Source: Bacilli bacterium
GTDB taxonomy: Bacteria; Bacillota_I; Bacilli_A; RF39; UBA660
NCBI GenBank assembly: GCA_017511605.1
Contig: JAFWJL010000001.1
Location: 1 to 64,000 of the forward strand
Reading direction: 5' to 3'
Length of the DNA: 64,000 nucleotides
Below, in pieces: positions 8,722-17,202 of the stretch; positions within the stretch are counted from its first letter, which is position 1, and the number at the start of each line of letters is the position of its first letter. A model generated the notes under the pieces. The model was given only the letters and a program-made list of their open reading frames with translations. It ran no database searches and had not been told where the DNA came from. Position numbers and translations under genes: made by a program.

Positions 8722-8730
8722 TGGTATAAT
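8722..8730 (+). promoter_or_regulatory. extended -10 promoter
   Basis: TGGTATAAT, 29 nt before the next ATG, which has a strong AAAGGAG site. Confidence 0.6.
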
Positions 8731-8758
8731 TAAACTAATAATAGAAAGGAGTCTTAAT

Positions 8759-9508
8759 ATGGAAGAACAAGTAGTTCAAAAGAAAAAAAGTAGTGGAGGG
8801 TTAATAATAGCTTTTATTATAATATTATTAATCGCAGTAGCAGGGTCTAGTTTCGGAGGTTATGTTTTTGGTAAAGCCGATGGAGAAAAGAATACAGAAG
8901 TTAAAGAAACAGAAGCAGTAGATTTAAAAGAAGCAGATGTAAAAGTAATAATGGATAGAATTGATACAATGAATAACAATATAGCAAGACTATATCCTAT
9001 AAGTGATGTAAAAACTATACCTAATCAAGATTTATTATCCATAGCACTTTCACTAAACTTTACAAGTGCTGATGAGGTAGAAAAAACCATTAGATCAGTA
9101 ATAGGTGATAATGTTACCGTAAAACACGAAGATTATCTATGCAATAATGATCACTATGCGCTAATGAAATATAGTAATGGTTGGTATTCATATAATAATG
9201 ATCACCCAGGACATGGTGGTGGTGGTGGATACACTGCAACAGCATTCTTTAAATCAGCAACATTAAAAGATGATACTCTAGTGATAGATACTAATTTATT
9301 ATATGATTATAACGGTGATACAGAAGGACCAAATGAATCATATTATGATAGTATGGGAGAAAACAAAAAAGAGGTATTACATGATATAGAAAAAACAAGT
9401 TTAAAAGCAGAATATGAAAAGATAAAAGATACTCTTCCAACTACAGCATTCACCTTTAAACAAAATGCAGCAGGTATATATAATTTAGAATCTGTAGTAA
9501 TTAAATAA
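8759..9508 (+). CDS. membrane-anchored extracytoplasmic protein, unknown
   Basis: 249 residues. A basic N-terminus (QKKKSSGG) is followed by one transmembrane segment at about 14-38, and the rest should lie outside the cell. There is a HPGHGGGGGY loop at about 151-160. I do not recognise the family. It stands alone between its own promoter and terminator. Confidence 0.75.
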   Translation: MEEQVVQKKKSSGGLIIAFIIILLIAVAGSSFGGYVFGKADGEKNTEVKETEAVDLKEADVKVIMDRIDTMNNNIARLYPISDVKTIPNQDLLSIALSLNFTSADEVEKTIRSVIGDNVTVKHEDYLCNNDHYALMKYSNGWYSYNNDHPGHGGGGGYTATAFFKSATLKDDTLVIDTNLLYDYNGDTEGPNESYYDSMGENKKEVLHDIEKTSLKAEYEKIKDTLPTTAFTFKQNAAGIYNLESVVIK

Positions 9509-9535
9509 CTCAACTAAATGTTGAGTTATTTTTTA
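9504..9535 (+). terminator. intrinsic terminator
   Basis: An 11-bp stem 9504-9514/9520-9530 followed by a T-run. Confidence 0.8.
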
Positions 9536-9581
9536 TGGAAAAATGTCTAATAATTAGTTATAATTATAATGAGGTGTAATA

Positions 9582-10274
9582 ATGAAGAAGATTGAAGTAA
9601 TAGTAATTATATTAATAAGTTTATTTTTATTAACAGGATGTGTGGATAAGACAACTGATGCTTATAAATTTAAAACTGAATATGAAAGTATAAATAATAA
9701 AGATAATGGAAAAGGTAATAAATATAGAGAATTAAATATTTCTAATGATAATCCATTTGTATATAGTACTGCAGAAGAAATATTAGAAAAGGTAAATAAT
9801 AATGAAACCTTTATAGTATATTTTGGATTTAAAGAATGTCCATGGTGTAGAAGTATATTAGAAGAATTAATTCACTCTGCTCAAGACAAAAATGTAGAAA
9901 AAATATATTACGTAGATGTTAGAGATATCAGAGATGTTAAACAAGTTGATGAAGAAAATAATATTGTTACTGTTAAAGAAGGTAATAAAGCATATATGGA
10001 ATTAATTGAAAAATTTGATAATGTACTAAGTAATTATACTTTAACTAAGTTAGATGAAAAAATAGATACAGGAGAAAAAAGAATATATGCTCCTAATATA
10101 ATAGCTGTATCTAGAGGAAAAGCAATTCAAATGGAAGAAGGTATTCCAGAAGAATTAACAGACCCATATAGTAAATTAACTAATAAAATGAAGAAATATA
10201 CATATAATAAATTTAAATGTTTATTTAAATGCTTAGAAGAAGAAAGTATTACTTGTAAAAAAGATATGTGTTAA
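9582..10274 (+). CDS. thioredoxin-like lipoprotein
   Basis: 230 residues. The N-terminus has a lipoprotein signal ending in LLTGC (lipidated Cys near 20). A thioredoxin fold follows with the redox motif in FGFKECPWCRS (CPWC, about 85-88), after EEILEKVNNNETFIVYFG. It probably acts on disulfides at the outer face of the membrane or resembles bacteriocin-transport accessory proteins. Further cysteines near the C-terminus (CLFKCLEE, CKKDMC) are unusual. gpmI starts 9 nt later behind AAGGAGG, so the two are co-transcribed, although their functions look unrelated. Confidence 0.8.
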   Translation: MKKIEVIVIILISLFLLTGCVDKTTDAYKFKTEYESINNKDNGKGNKYRELNISNDNPFVYSTAEEILEKVNNNETFIVYFGFKECPWCRSILEELIHSAQDKNVEKIYYVDVRDIRDVKQVDEENNIVTVKEGNKAYMELIEKFDNVLSNYTLTKLDEKIDTGEKRIYAPNIIAVSRGKAIQMEEGIPEELTDPYSKLTNKMKKYTYNKFKCLFKCLEEESITCKKDMC

Positions 10275-10283
10275 GGAGGAAAT

Positions 10284-11786
10284 ATGAAGAAACCTTTAGT
10301 ATTGTGTATATTAGATGGTTGTGGTATTGCTCCAAAAGGTCCTTATAATGCCTTTGATAATGCTAATACTCCAACACTTGATTATATAAAAGAAAATTAT
10401 TGTTATACTGAATTAGAAGCTTCAGGACAAGAAGTAGGATTACCAGCTGGACAAATGGGTACCAGTGAAGTAGGACATATGAATATAGGCGCAGGTAGAA
10501 TTGTTTACCAATCTTTAGAAATGATTAATCACGCTATTGAAACAAAAGAATTTTTCTCTAATGAAAATATTTTAAAAGTAATGAACCATGTTAAAGAGAA
10601 TAATTCAAAATTACATTTAATGGGATTAATTAGTGATGGTGGAATACATTCTCATACATCTCACTTAATGGCTATTATTGATATGTGTAGGGCTAATGGA
10701 ATTAAAGAAATATATTTCCATTTATTCACAGATGGAAGAGATACTGATATTCATAGCGCTCCTAAATTTATTAAAAAATTAGAAGAAAAAATAAATGAAA
10801 AGAAAGATGGTAAAATAGCTACTATCTCAGGTAGATATTATGCAATGGATAGAGATAATAATTATGATAGATTAAAACTAGCATATGATGCTATATGTTA
10901 TGGAATAGGTAATAAATATAATGATTTTCTAGAAGTGTTTGAAGATCAATATAATAAAGGAATTACAGATGAATTTATATTACCTAGTGTAATTAATGAA
11001 GGTAAACTATCTGATAATGATGGAATAATAGTATGGAACTATAGACCAGATAGATTAAGAGAAATGTTTACTGCTATTACTAATCCTGAAGAAAGCCCAA
11101 TGGAGACTACTAAATATAATAATATTAAGTTTGTTTCTATGATGCCTATCTGTGATACAGTTAAAGGATTAACTGCATTTACTCATCAAGAAATAACTAA
11201 TGGATTAGGAGAATATTTATCTAACCTAGGATTAAATCAATTAAGAATAGCAGAGACAGAAAAGTATGCACATGTTACTCATTTCTTTGATGGAGATAAG
11301 GATGTAGATTTAAATGGTAAAAAACAAATACTAATTCCATCACCTAAAGTAGCAACATATGATTTAAAACCAGAAATGAGTGCGGAAGAAGTAACTAATA
11401 CATTATTAGCTGAATTAGATAAAGATTATTTAGACTTTGTTGTATTAAATTATGCTAATGGAGATATGGTAGGTCATACTGGAGTGTATAGTGCTGCAGT
11501 AGAAGCTGTTGAGTTTGTTGATAAATGCCTAAAAAGAGTATATGATAAAGTCCAAGAATTAGATGGAACTTTAATAGTAACAGCAGATCATGGTAATTGT
11601 GATGTAATGGTAAATCCTGATGGAACAGTATGTACAACACATACAACTAATCCAGTACCATTTATGATAACTAAGAAATTAAATCTTAAAGACCATGGTA
11701 AACTAGCTGATGTTGCTCCAACAATTCTAACACTTATGTGTATTCCAATACCAGTAGAAATAAATGGTGAAAGTTTAATAAAATAA
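10284..11786 (+). CDS. gpmI: 2,3-bisphosphoglycerate-independent phosphoglycerate mutase
   Basis: 500 residues, close to the family's 505-515. Of the alkaline-phosphatase superfamily: the N-terminal ILDGCGIA supplies a metal-binding Asp, and MGTSEVGHMNIGAGR contains the catalytic Ser61. The common form of the latter is MGNSEVGH, so Thr replaces Asn next to the nucleophile, and DGCG replaces the usual DGWG. TADHGNCD near the C-terminus provides further manganese ligands. It interconverts 3- and 2-phosphoglycerate in glycolysis. Confidence 0.95.
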   Translation: MKKPLVLCILDGCGIAPKGPYNAFDNANTPTLDYIKENYCYTELEASGQEVGLPAGQMGTSEVGHMNIGAGRIVYQSLEMINHAIETKEFFSNENILKVMNHVKENNSKLHLMGLISDGGIHSHTSHLMAIIDMCRANGIKEIYFHLFTDGRDTDIHSAPKFIKKLEEKINEKKDGKIATISGRYYAMDRDNNYDRLKLAYDAICYGIGNKYNDFLEVFEDQYNKGITDEFILPSVINEGKLSDNDGIIVWNYRPDRLREMFTAITNPEESPMETTKYNNIKFVSMMPICDTVKGLTAFTHQEITNGLGEYLSNLGLNQLRIAETEKYAHVTHFFDGDKDVDLNGKKQILIPSPKVATYDLKPEMSAEEVTNTLLAELDKDYLDFVVLNYANGDMVGHTGVYSAAVEAVEFVDKCLKRVYDKVQELDGTLIVTADHGNCDVMVNPDGTVCTTHTTNPVPFMITKKLNLKDHGKLADVAPTILTLMCIPIPVEINGESLIK

Positions 11787-11808
11787 AAGAGATATTATCT
11801 CTTTTTTT
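11785..11808 (+). terminator. intrinsic terminator of gpmI
   Basis: Stem AAAAGAGATA/TATCTCTTTT followed by T residues. Confidence 0.75.
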
Positions 11809-11860
11809 ATGGAATAAATTATTAAAATATTATATAATTATTACTAGAGTAGGTGATTAA

Positions 11861-12967
11861 ATGGCAGAAGAAAAAATAAAAAACAAAAAAGAAGATACAC
11901 TTGAAAATAGATGTCCATCATGCAGATCTTCGATTAAATTTAATCCTAAATTAGGTAAATGGAAATGTGAATATTGTGGTAGTGAATTTACTCTAGAAGA
12001 AATGCAACAACATACTGATAATGCCTCAACAGAAAAGAAAAATAGAAAAGATGCAAAAGTAGAAGATGATAATATTGAATATGTATCATATCACTGTGAA
12101 AACTGTGGAGCAGAAATAATTGCTGATTCTGAAACAGCTGCAACATTCTGCGTATATTGTGGAAACACTGCAATTCTTCAAAGTAAATTATCAGGTAAAT
12201 TTGCTCCTGATTTAGTAATTCCATTTAAAAATACGAAGGAAGATGCAATAGCTGCATTTAAAGGATTATCTAAAGGTAGACCTCTAATGCCCAAAGACTT
12301 CAATAGTGAAAAAAACATTGAGAAAATAAGAGGAATATATATACCTTTCTGGCTATTTGATATAAATAATAGTGGTGAAATAGAAATGAACGCTACTACA
12401 GTAGATACATGGAGAGTAGGAGATACTCGCTATACTAAAACGAATTACTATAAAGTAGTACGAGGTGGTACAATGGATTATTCTAAAGTACCAATAGATG
12501 GTTCGACTAGATTTGATAATGCCATTATGAATACAATAGAACCATTCAATTATAATGAATTAGTTCCATATAATCATGCTTATCTATCAGGCTTTTATGC
12601 TGAAAAGTATGATCAAGAAGCTAAAGATGTATTTGCTGAAGCTGCTGATAGAAGTATTAATTCGACTAAAGAGATATTTAAAAATGATACAAGATTATAT
12701 GCTACAAAGACAATTGTAAATGATTCAGTAGTAGCAAAAGAAAAAAACAGATATTATGCGATGTTACCAGTATGGATGGTAAATGTTAAATATAAAGATA
12801 AAATGCATATCTTTGCAATGAATGGTCAAACTGGTGAATTCATTGGTAATATACCATTAGATGTAGGGAAAGCATTCTTATATTTCTTCCTAATATTTAT
12901 AGGAGTATTTGCAGTAATAATAATACTTAGCCTAATTATATATGGATTAGGAGGTGCATTACTATAA
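11861..12967 (+). CDS. zinc-ribbon membrane protein (TFIIB-type ribbon)
   Basis: 368 residues. There are two zinc ribbons: CPSCRSS...CEYCGSEF (about 18-42) and CENCGAEI...CVYCGNTA (about 77-107). A beta-rich domain with the stretch IPFWLFD (about 163-169) follows, then one C-terminal transmembrane helix at about 340-362. Proteins of this plan are usually annotated only as TFIIB-type zinc-ribbon proteins; their role is unknown. The stop overlaps the next start (TAATG), so it is translationally coupled to a TPM-domain protein. Confidence 0.8.
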   Translation: MAEEKIKNKKEDTLENRCPSCRSSIKFNPKLGKWKCEYCGSEFTLEEMQQHTDNASTEKKNRKDAKVEDDNIEYVSYHCENCGAEIIADSETAATFCVYCGNTAILQSKLSGKFAPDLVIPFKNTKEDAIAAFKGLSKGRPLMPKDFNSEKNIEKIRGIYIPFWLFDINNSGEIEMNATTVDTWRVGDTRYTKTNYYKVVRGGTMDYSKVPIDGSTRFDNAIMNTIEPFNYNELVPYNHAYLSGFYAEKYDQEAKDVFAEAADRSINSTKEIFKNDTRLYATKTIVNDSVVAKEKNRYYAMLPVWMVNVKYKDKMHIFAMNGQTGEFIGNIPLDVGKAFLYFFLIFIGVFAVIIILSLIIYGLGGALL

Positions 12968-13911
12968 TGAAAAAAATATCTAATTTAGTATTCATAATAA
13001 TAATCACATTACTATGTACAATAAATGTATCTGCATCGACTAATACATATGATAGAAATACATTGGATAATTATGGCGTTAACAAAAATATAGATAACAT
13101 AGATAGTAAATTAAGTTATATAATGAAAACAAAAAAAGTAGATGCTACAGAAAAAATATATGACTTTGCCGATATATTAACAGATGAAGAAGAACAAAAA
13201 TTAAAAGAACAAATAGATCAATTCATAAATAATAATAATATGGATATGGTAATAGTAACTGATAGTTTTGCTTATACAAATGATAGCCAAAACGAAGCAT
13301 ATGCTGATGATTTCTATGATTATAATGATTTTGGTATGACATTTGAATATAATAGTGGAGTACTTTTGTTAAGAAATGCTAATCCATCTGATCCATATTA
13401 TCATATGTCAACTACAGGAAATGCTCAACTTTATTTAAACGATTCAAGAATAAACTCTATATTAGATAATATATATAGTGATATAAAATCAGGTAATTAT
13501 TATCAAGGATTCAGTAACTGGATAAGTTATACAAATAACTATGTACAAAGTGGATATCCAAGTACAGCTAGTAATTATTATCTAGATAATAATGGTAATA
13601 TGCATAAATTAAAACCAAAGTATTATCCTCCAATACCTATAGCATTTCTAATGGGATTAGCTGCTGCGGGGACTACTATAGGAATAATGATATCAAAGAA
13701 TAAGATGGTTAAGAAAGCATATAAAGCTTCAGAATACTTAGATAATGGATCAGTAAATATCACAAAGAGAGAAGACACATATCTAAGAAGTCATACAACA
13801 AGTTATACAATATCATCTAGTAGTGGTGGTGGCCATCACCATGGAGGAGGACATTCATTTCACCATGGTTCATCAGGATTTAGTCATGGTGGAGGAGGCC
13901 GTCATGGATAG
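12967..13911 (+). CDS. TPM-domain membrane protein (YgcG-like)
   Basis: 314 residues. It has a signal peptide at 1-24 (ending VSASTN) and a TPM domain at about 58-175 (YDFADILTDEEEQKLKEQI is the family opening). A transmembrane helix lies near 220-240, and the tail is rich in Gly, His and Ser (GGGHHHGGGHSFHHG). TPM proteins are outer-face proteins linked to photosystem repair in plants and of unclear role in bacteria. The His-rich tail could bind metal. It is coupled to the upstream zinc-ribbon gene by a one-base overlap. Confidence 0.8.
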   Translation: MKKISNLVFIIIITLLCTINVSASTNTYDRNTLDNYGVNKNIDNIDSKLSYIMKTKKVDATEKIYDFADILTDEEEQKLKEQIDQFINNNNMDMVIVTDSFAYTNDSQNEAYADDFYDYNDFGMTFEYNSGVLLLRNANPSDPYYHMSTTGNAQLYLNDSRINSILDNIYSDIKSGNYYQGFSNWISYTNNYVQSGYPSTASNYYLDNNGNMHKLKPKYYPPIPIAFLMGLAAAGTTIGIMISKNKMVKKAYKASEYLDNGSVNITKREDTYLRSHTTSYTISSSSGGGHHHGGGHSFHHGSSGFSHGGGGRHG

Positions 13912-13973
13912 TTTAATATATATTTAGTAATAAGTATTTATTAATAAAGAATAAATTGAAAAGAGGGATATAA

Positions 13974-15161
13974 ATGAATAATGAACAAAAGAAGACTAAT
14001 AGGATAGGAATAATTGTAGTTATCGCATTTGTACTATTAATAATCATATCATTTGTAATTGCACTAAATAATGTGGGACTACTAAAAATTGATATATTAA
14101 AAAATTTAGGTGCTACAAAAAAAGCAGAATTAACATATACTGAAACAAATAATAAAATAAAAGAAGGAATATATATTACTGATGTATCAGAAATAGTGGA
14201 AGAAGTAATGCCTTCGATAGTAGCTATTACTAGTAAGACATTAGTAAGGTCTGGATATTTTGGTCCATTCTACAGCAATCAGCAACAATATCAAACAGGT
14301 GCTGGTAGTGGAATTATAATCAGTAAAACAGATAATGAATTATTAATATTAACTAATAATCACGTGATTGAAGATGCAGAAGAATTATCTGTACAATTTG
14401 TAAATGGAAAGAGTGTAGATGCCACAGTAAAAGGAACATCCGAAAGAAGAGATGTAGCAGTAATTGCTATTAAAATGAATGATTTAGATGATGAAACAAT
14501 TAATGCCATTAAGATTGCAACCCTAGGTGATAGTAATGAATTAAAGGTTGGTAATGGAATTATTGCTATAGGGAATGCCTTAGGATATGGACAATCAGTA
14601 ACTACAGGTGTCGTAAGTGCATTAAATAGAGAAGTAACAATAGATAATGTAACTACTAAAATGATTCAAATAGATGCTGCTATAAATGGTGGTAATAGTG
14701 GAGGAGCATTATTAAACAATAAAGGTGAAGTAATAGGAATTAACTCTGCTAAATATTCATCAAAAGTAACTTCATCAAGTGCTACAATTGAAGGTATGGG
14801 ATTTGCAATTCCAATAACTGATATCAAAGATTTGGTAACTTCGTTAATGAATGGTGAAGAAGACAAAACTGGAGGTACAATTGGTATTGAAGGTTACGTT
14901 ATCACAGAACAACAAAGTGCAAACTATAATATGCCTGTTGGAATTTATATATCTAAAATAACTAATGGTAGTGGTGCTGATAAAGCAGGATTAGAAATAG
15001 GAAATATTATAGTTGGTATAGATGATAAAGAAGTAAAAGCATTTTCTGATATCACAGATTACTTATATAATAAGAAAAAGGGAGAAAAAGTAACTTTAAA
15101 AATCAAATACATTTCAGCAAGACAATATAAAGAAAAATTAGTTGAAGTAACATTATCATAA
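13974..15161 (+). CDS. HtrA/DegP-type serine protease
   Basis: 395 residues. It has an N-terminal membrane anchor (about 11-30), a trypsin-like S1C protease domain with the triad His130 (TNNHVIED), Asp160 (RRDVAV) and Ser242 (NGGNSGGALL), and one C-terminal PDZ domain (about 300-390, with GADKAGLEIGNIIVGI). This is the plan of Gram-positive HtrA, which degrades misfolded proteins at the outer face of the membrane. It has a GAGGGATATAA ribosome site and its own terminator. Confidence 0.92.
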   Translation: MNNEQKKTNRIGIIVVIAFVLLIIISFVIALNNVGLLKIDILKNLGATKKAELTYTETNNKIKEGIYITDVSEIVEEVMPSIVAITSKTLVRSGYFGPFYSNQQQYQTGAGSGIIISKTDNELLILTNNHVIEDAEELSVQFVNGKSVDATVKGTSERRDVAVIAIKMNDLDDETINAIKIATLGDSNELKVGNGIIAIGNALGYGQSVTTGVVSALNREVTIDNVTTKMIQIDAAINGGNSGGALLNNKGEVIGINSAKYSSKVTSSSATIEGMGFAIPITDIKDLVTSLMNGEEDKTGGTIGIEGYVITEQQSANYNMPVGIYISKITNGSGADKAGLEIGNIIVGIDDKEVKAFSDITDYLYNKKKGEKVTLKIKYISARQYKEKLVEVTLS

Positions 15162-15188
15162 AAAAGCAATCATTGGTTGCTTTTTTTG
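15160..15188 (+). terminator. intrinsic terminator of htrA-like gene
   Basis: Stem 15166-15171/15175-15180 flanked by an A-run and a seven-T tract. Confidence 0.75.
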
Positions 15189-15197
15189 TGTTATAAT
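15189..15197 (+). promoter_or_regulatory. extended -10 promoter for XRE/DUF4097 operon
   Basis: TGTTATAAT, directly after the htrA terminator. It implies a transcript start near 15204 and a leader of about 85 nt, longer than usual in this window. Confidence 0.55.
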
Positions 15198-15214
15198 TTA
15201 AATGTTAATATAAG

Positions 15215-15276
15215 TTGACAAATTTCCAAGAACTGTTGGTAGAACGCAACCGGTTAATAGTGTAATATTTTTGTCA
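15215..15276 (+). promoter_or_regulatory. possible structured mRNA leader
   Basis: TGACAAA (15216-15222) is complementary to TTTGTCA (15270-15276), which ends just before the GGAGG ribosome site at about 15278. Inside is a small CCAA/TTGG hairpin (15226-15229/15236-15239) and the palindrome AACCGGTT. The inner sequence is less AT-rich than its surroundings. It could be a cis-regulatory RNA or an operator for the XRE protein encoded downstream; no known riboswitch class was recognised. Confidence 0.35.
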
Positions 15277-15289
15277 TGGAGGTGAGAGT

Positions 15290-15928
15290 ATGTCTTTAGG
15301 AGAAAGACTATACGAATTGAGAAAAAAGAAAGGATTATCTCAAGAAGAAGTAGCAGAAAAATTAAATGTTACTAGACAATCAGTATCAAAATGGGAAACA
15401 GATGAATCTAAACCTGATTTTGATAAAATAGTTCCTATATGTGAACTATATGAAATATCTACTAATGAATTACTTAGTGGAACAAAAGAAGAAAAGGAAG
15501 AACAAGAAGTAGAAGTTATTAATAAGGATAATAAAAAGAAAAGAGCACTTATTATTAGCATAGCTGTATTCTTATATTTCCTAGCAATTATTTGGATCAT
15601 GGTATCTGAAGTGTCATTCAATTTAAATGAAGGATTTATGGTAGGAGGATTCTTCTTACTATGCGGTATTGCAACATGTATGTTAGTCTACCAAGGTATT
15701 GTATTAAGTACTACAATAACTAAAAAGAAAAAAGAAAAGACAGTAAATGAAAAGAGAATGGACGGAATTATTGAATTAACTGCAATCATATTTACTATAA
15801 TTTATCTATTGCTAAGTTTCTTTACTGGTGCTTGGCATATTACTTGGATAATATGGTTAGTATTTGCTGCAGTAGAAGCAATTATTAAAATAATATTCGG
15901 TTCTAAAGGAGATGATAATAATGAATAG
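15290..15928 (+). CDS. XRE-family regulator with membrane domain
   Basis: 212 residues. At 4-60 is an XRE helix-turn-helix (GLSQEEVAEKLNVTRQSVSKW). A charged linker is followed by several membrane helices (about 87-105, 115-135, 160-205). This is a common Firmicute type of membrane-bound regulator. The downstream gene overlaps it by 8 nt, giving a regulator plus DUF4097 pair, a common arrangement in which the two gene products probably act in the same envelope response. It may bind its own leader region. Confidence 0.82.
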   Translation: MSLGERLYELRKKKGLSQEEVAEKLNVTRQSVSKWETDESKPDFDKIVPICELYEISTNELLSGTKEEKEEQEVEVINKDNKKKRALIISIAVFLYFLAIIWIMVSEVSFNLNEGFMVGGFFLLCGIATCMLVYQGIVLSTTITKKKKEKTVNEKRMDGIIELTAIIFTIIYLLLSFFTGAWHITWIIWLVFAAVEAIIKIIFGSKGDDNNE

Positions 15929-16805
15929 TGCATTAAATATAGTAAAAATAGTTTTATTATCTATTATCGCAGTAGCTCTAATAGGATTATTAATAATATT
16001 ATTAAATGGAAAAATAAAAATAAAAGGAATAGACTTATACGAAAAAACAGAATTAGTCTATGAAAATACTTTTACAGAAAGTATATCTAATTTAGATATC
16101 ATAACTACAAATAATGATATAAAAATAGAAGAAAAAGAAATAGAAAATATAGAAGTAAAAATCTATGATAGGAAAGACGCTAAACCAATAGCAGAAGTAA
16201 AAGATAATACATTATATATTGAAAATAAAGATGAAGTAAGAATAGGATTCTCATTTGGAATTAATGGTAATTCAAGAATAGAAATTGCTGTACCAAAAGG
16301 AACTACTTATAATTTAAAAATAGATGGAACTTCATCAGATGTAGATTCTCTTATTAATTTAAAAAATGTTAATATAGAAACAAAGAGTGGAGATGTTAAT
16401 TTAAAGAATTCAATTGATACTACAATCAACACAACAAGTGGAGATATCACAGTAGGAAATACTGATAAGTTAGAAATAACTACTACGAGTGGAGATATTA
16501 AAACTGGTAGTGTAAAAGAATCAATCTATGCAAAAGCTACAAGTGGTGATTTTCTACTAGGAGATATTAATGGTAAATTAACACTTAATACAACAAGCGG
16601 AGACATTAAAATTAATAAAGTAAATTTAACTAATGATTCTACTGTTAAAGTAACAAGTGGAGATGTAGTTATAGGCGAAACAAATGATATCTATATAGAT
16701 GCTCATGTAGTTTCAGGTGATGTAAAAGTAAACACAAATAATCGTAAGTCTGATTATGAATTAAAGATAAATACGACAAGTGGAGATATCATAGTAAATA
16801 ACTAG
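15921..16805 (+). CDS. DUF4097-family membrane-anchored beta-helix protein
   Basis: 294 residues from the ATG at 15921, chosen because AAGGAG at 15905-15910 is correctly spaced for it and too close to the in-frame ATG at 15912. A transmembrane anchor at about 5-27 is followed by a repetitive beta domain in which (T)SGDI/SGDV recurs about nine times at spacings of 8-23 residues, typical of DUF4097 putative adhesins. It is probably exposed at the outer membrane face. The role is unproven; the family often sits beside envelope-stress regulators. Confidence 0.82.
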   Translation: MNSALNIVKIVLLSIIAVALIGLLIILLNGKIKIKGIDLYEKTELVYENTFTESISNLDIITTNNDIKIEEKEIENIEVKIYDRKDAKPIAEVKDNTLYIENKDEVRIGFSFGINGNSRIEIAVPKGTTYNLKIDGTSSDVDSLINLKNVNIETKSGDVNLKNSIDTTINTTSGDITVGNTDKLEITTTSGDIKTGSVKESIYAKATSGDFLLGDINGKLTLNTTSGDIKINKVNLTNDSTVKVTSGDVVIGETNDIYIDAHVVSGDVKVNTNNRKSDYELKINTTSGDIIVNN

Positions 16806-16827
16806 TAAGATACTTACTAGTTTTTTT
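16801..16827 (+). terminator. intrinsic terminator
   Basis: Perfect 9-bp stem 16801-16809/16813-16821 and seven T. Confidence 0.85.
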
Positions 16828-16841
16828 ATTTAAAAAAAGTA

Positions 16842-16869
16842 TTGACAAAATAATGATTTTTAGTATAAT
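16842..16869 (+). promoter_or_regulatory. promoter of tRNA-Gly unit
   Basis: TTGACA, 16-nt spacer, TATAAT: both boxes are consensus, as expected for a stable-RNA gene. Confidence 0.8.
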
Positions 16870-16873
16870 TAAA

Positions 16874-16950
16874 TATGTCTACTTTTTTAGTCGACTTAGT
16901 CATTCGGAAATTTAAGTGGAAGCTTAAGGCTGGGTTCGATTAAAGACATA
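16874..16950 (+). other. tRNA-like element in the 5' leader of tRNA-Gly
   Basis: A perfect 7-bp inverted repeat, TATGTCT (16874-16880) and AGACATA (16944-16950), encloses 63 nt, about the size of a tRNA. The 3' part has GGGTTCGATT, the tRNA T-loop consensus, at the right place, but the T stem does not pair and no D arm is evident. It ends one base before the real tRNA. It is either a decayed tRNA gene or a leader structure that aids 5' processing. Confidence 0.4.
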
Positions 16951-16951
16951 T

Positions 16952-17025
16952 GCGGATGTAGTTTAATGGTAGAACCTCAGCCTTCCAAGCTGACTACGTG
17001 GGTTCGATTCCCATCATCCGCTCCA
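16952..17025 (+). tRNA. tRNA-Gly (anticodon TCC)
   Basis: A cloverleaf with acceptor GCGGATG/CATCCGC, D arm, anticodon stem TCAGC/GCTGA with loop CTTCCAA (anticodon TCC at 16984-16986), and T arm GTGGG TTCGATT CCCAT. Discriminator T and CCA are encoded. Confidence 0.95.
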
Positions 17026-17037
17026 TTAAGTAGACTA
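17021..17037 (+). repeat. 17-bp direct repeat, copy 1 (tRNA-Gly 3' end)
   Basis: CTCCATTAAGTAGACTA: the last five bases of the tRNA plus its 3' flank. An identical copy is at 18024-18040. Confidence 0.85.
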
Positions 17038-17068
17038 AGATCTATCATTTGATAGGTCTTTTTTTATT
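17037..17068 (+). terminator. intrinsic terminator of tRNA-Gly
   Basis: A 10-bp stem with one G-T pair (17037-17046/17051-17060) and seven T. A diverged copy is at 18042. Confidence 0.8.
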
Positions 17069-17140
17069 ATCCCACTAGTCAGCATGATGCTGCCATTTCT
17101 TGATAGTAATTGTATAATGAGTGGTCATCAGAGGACTACT

Positions 17141-17188
17141 ATGAATGAAAGAGAACCAAAATATACAAAAATAAAGAAAAAGACTAGT
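17141..17188 (+). CDS. possible 15-residue micro-ORF
   Basis: ATG at 17141 encodes MNEREPKIYKNKEKD. It has a TATAAT at 17113-17118, a GAGG ribosome site at 17131-17134, and a terminator at 17178. It could be a tiny gene, a leader peptide or the stump of a deleted gene. Nothing proves translation. Confidence 0.2.
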
Positions 17189-17202
17189 AACTAGTCTTTT
17201 TT
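17178..17202. terminator. bidirectional terminator
   Basis: A 10-bp stem 17178-17187/17191-17200 with A- and T-runs; it closes the unknown minus-strand gene. Confidence 0.75.
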
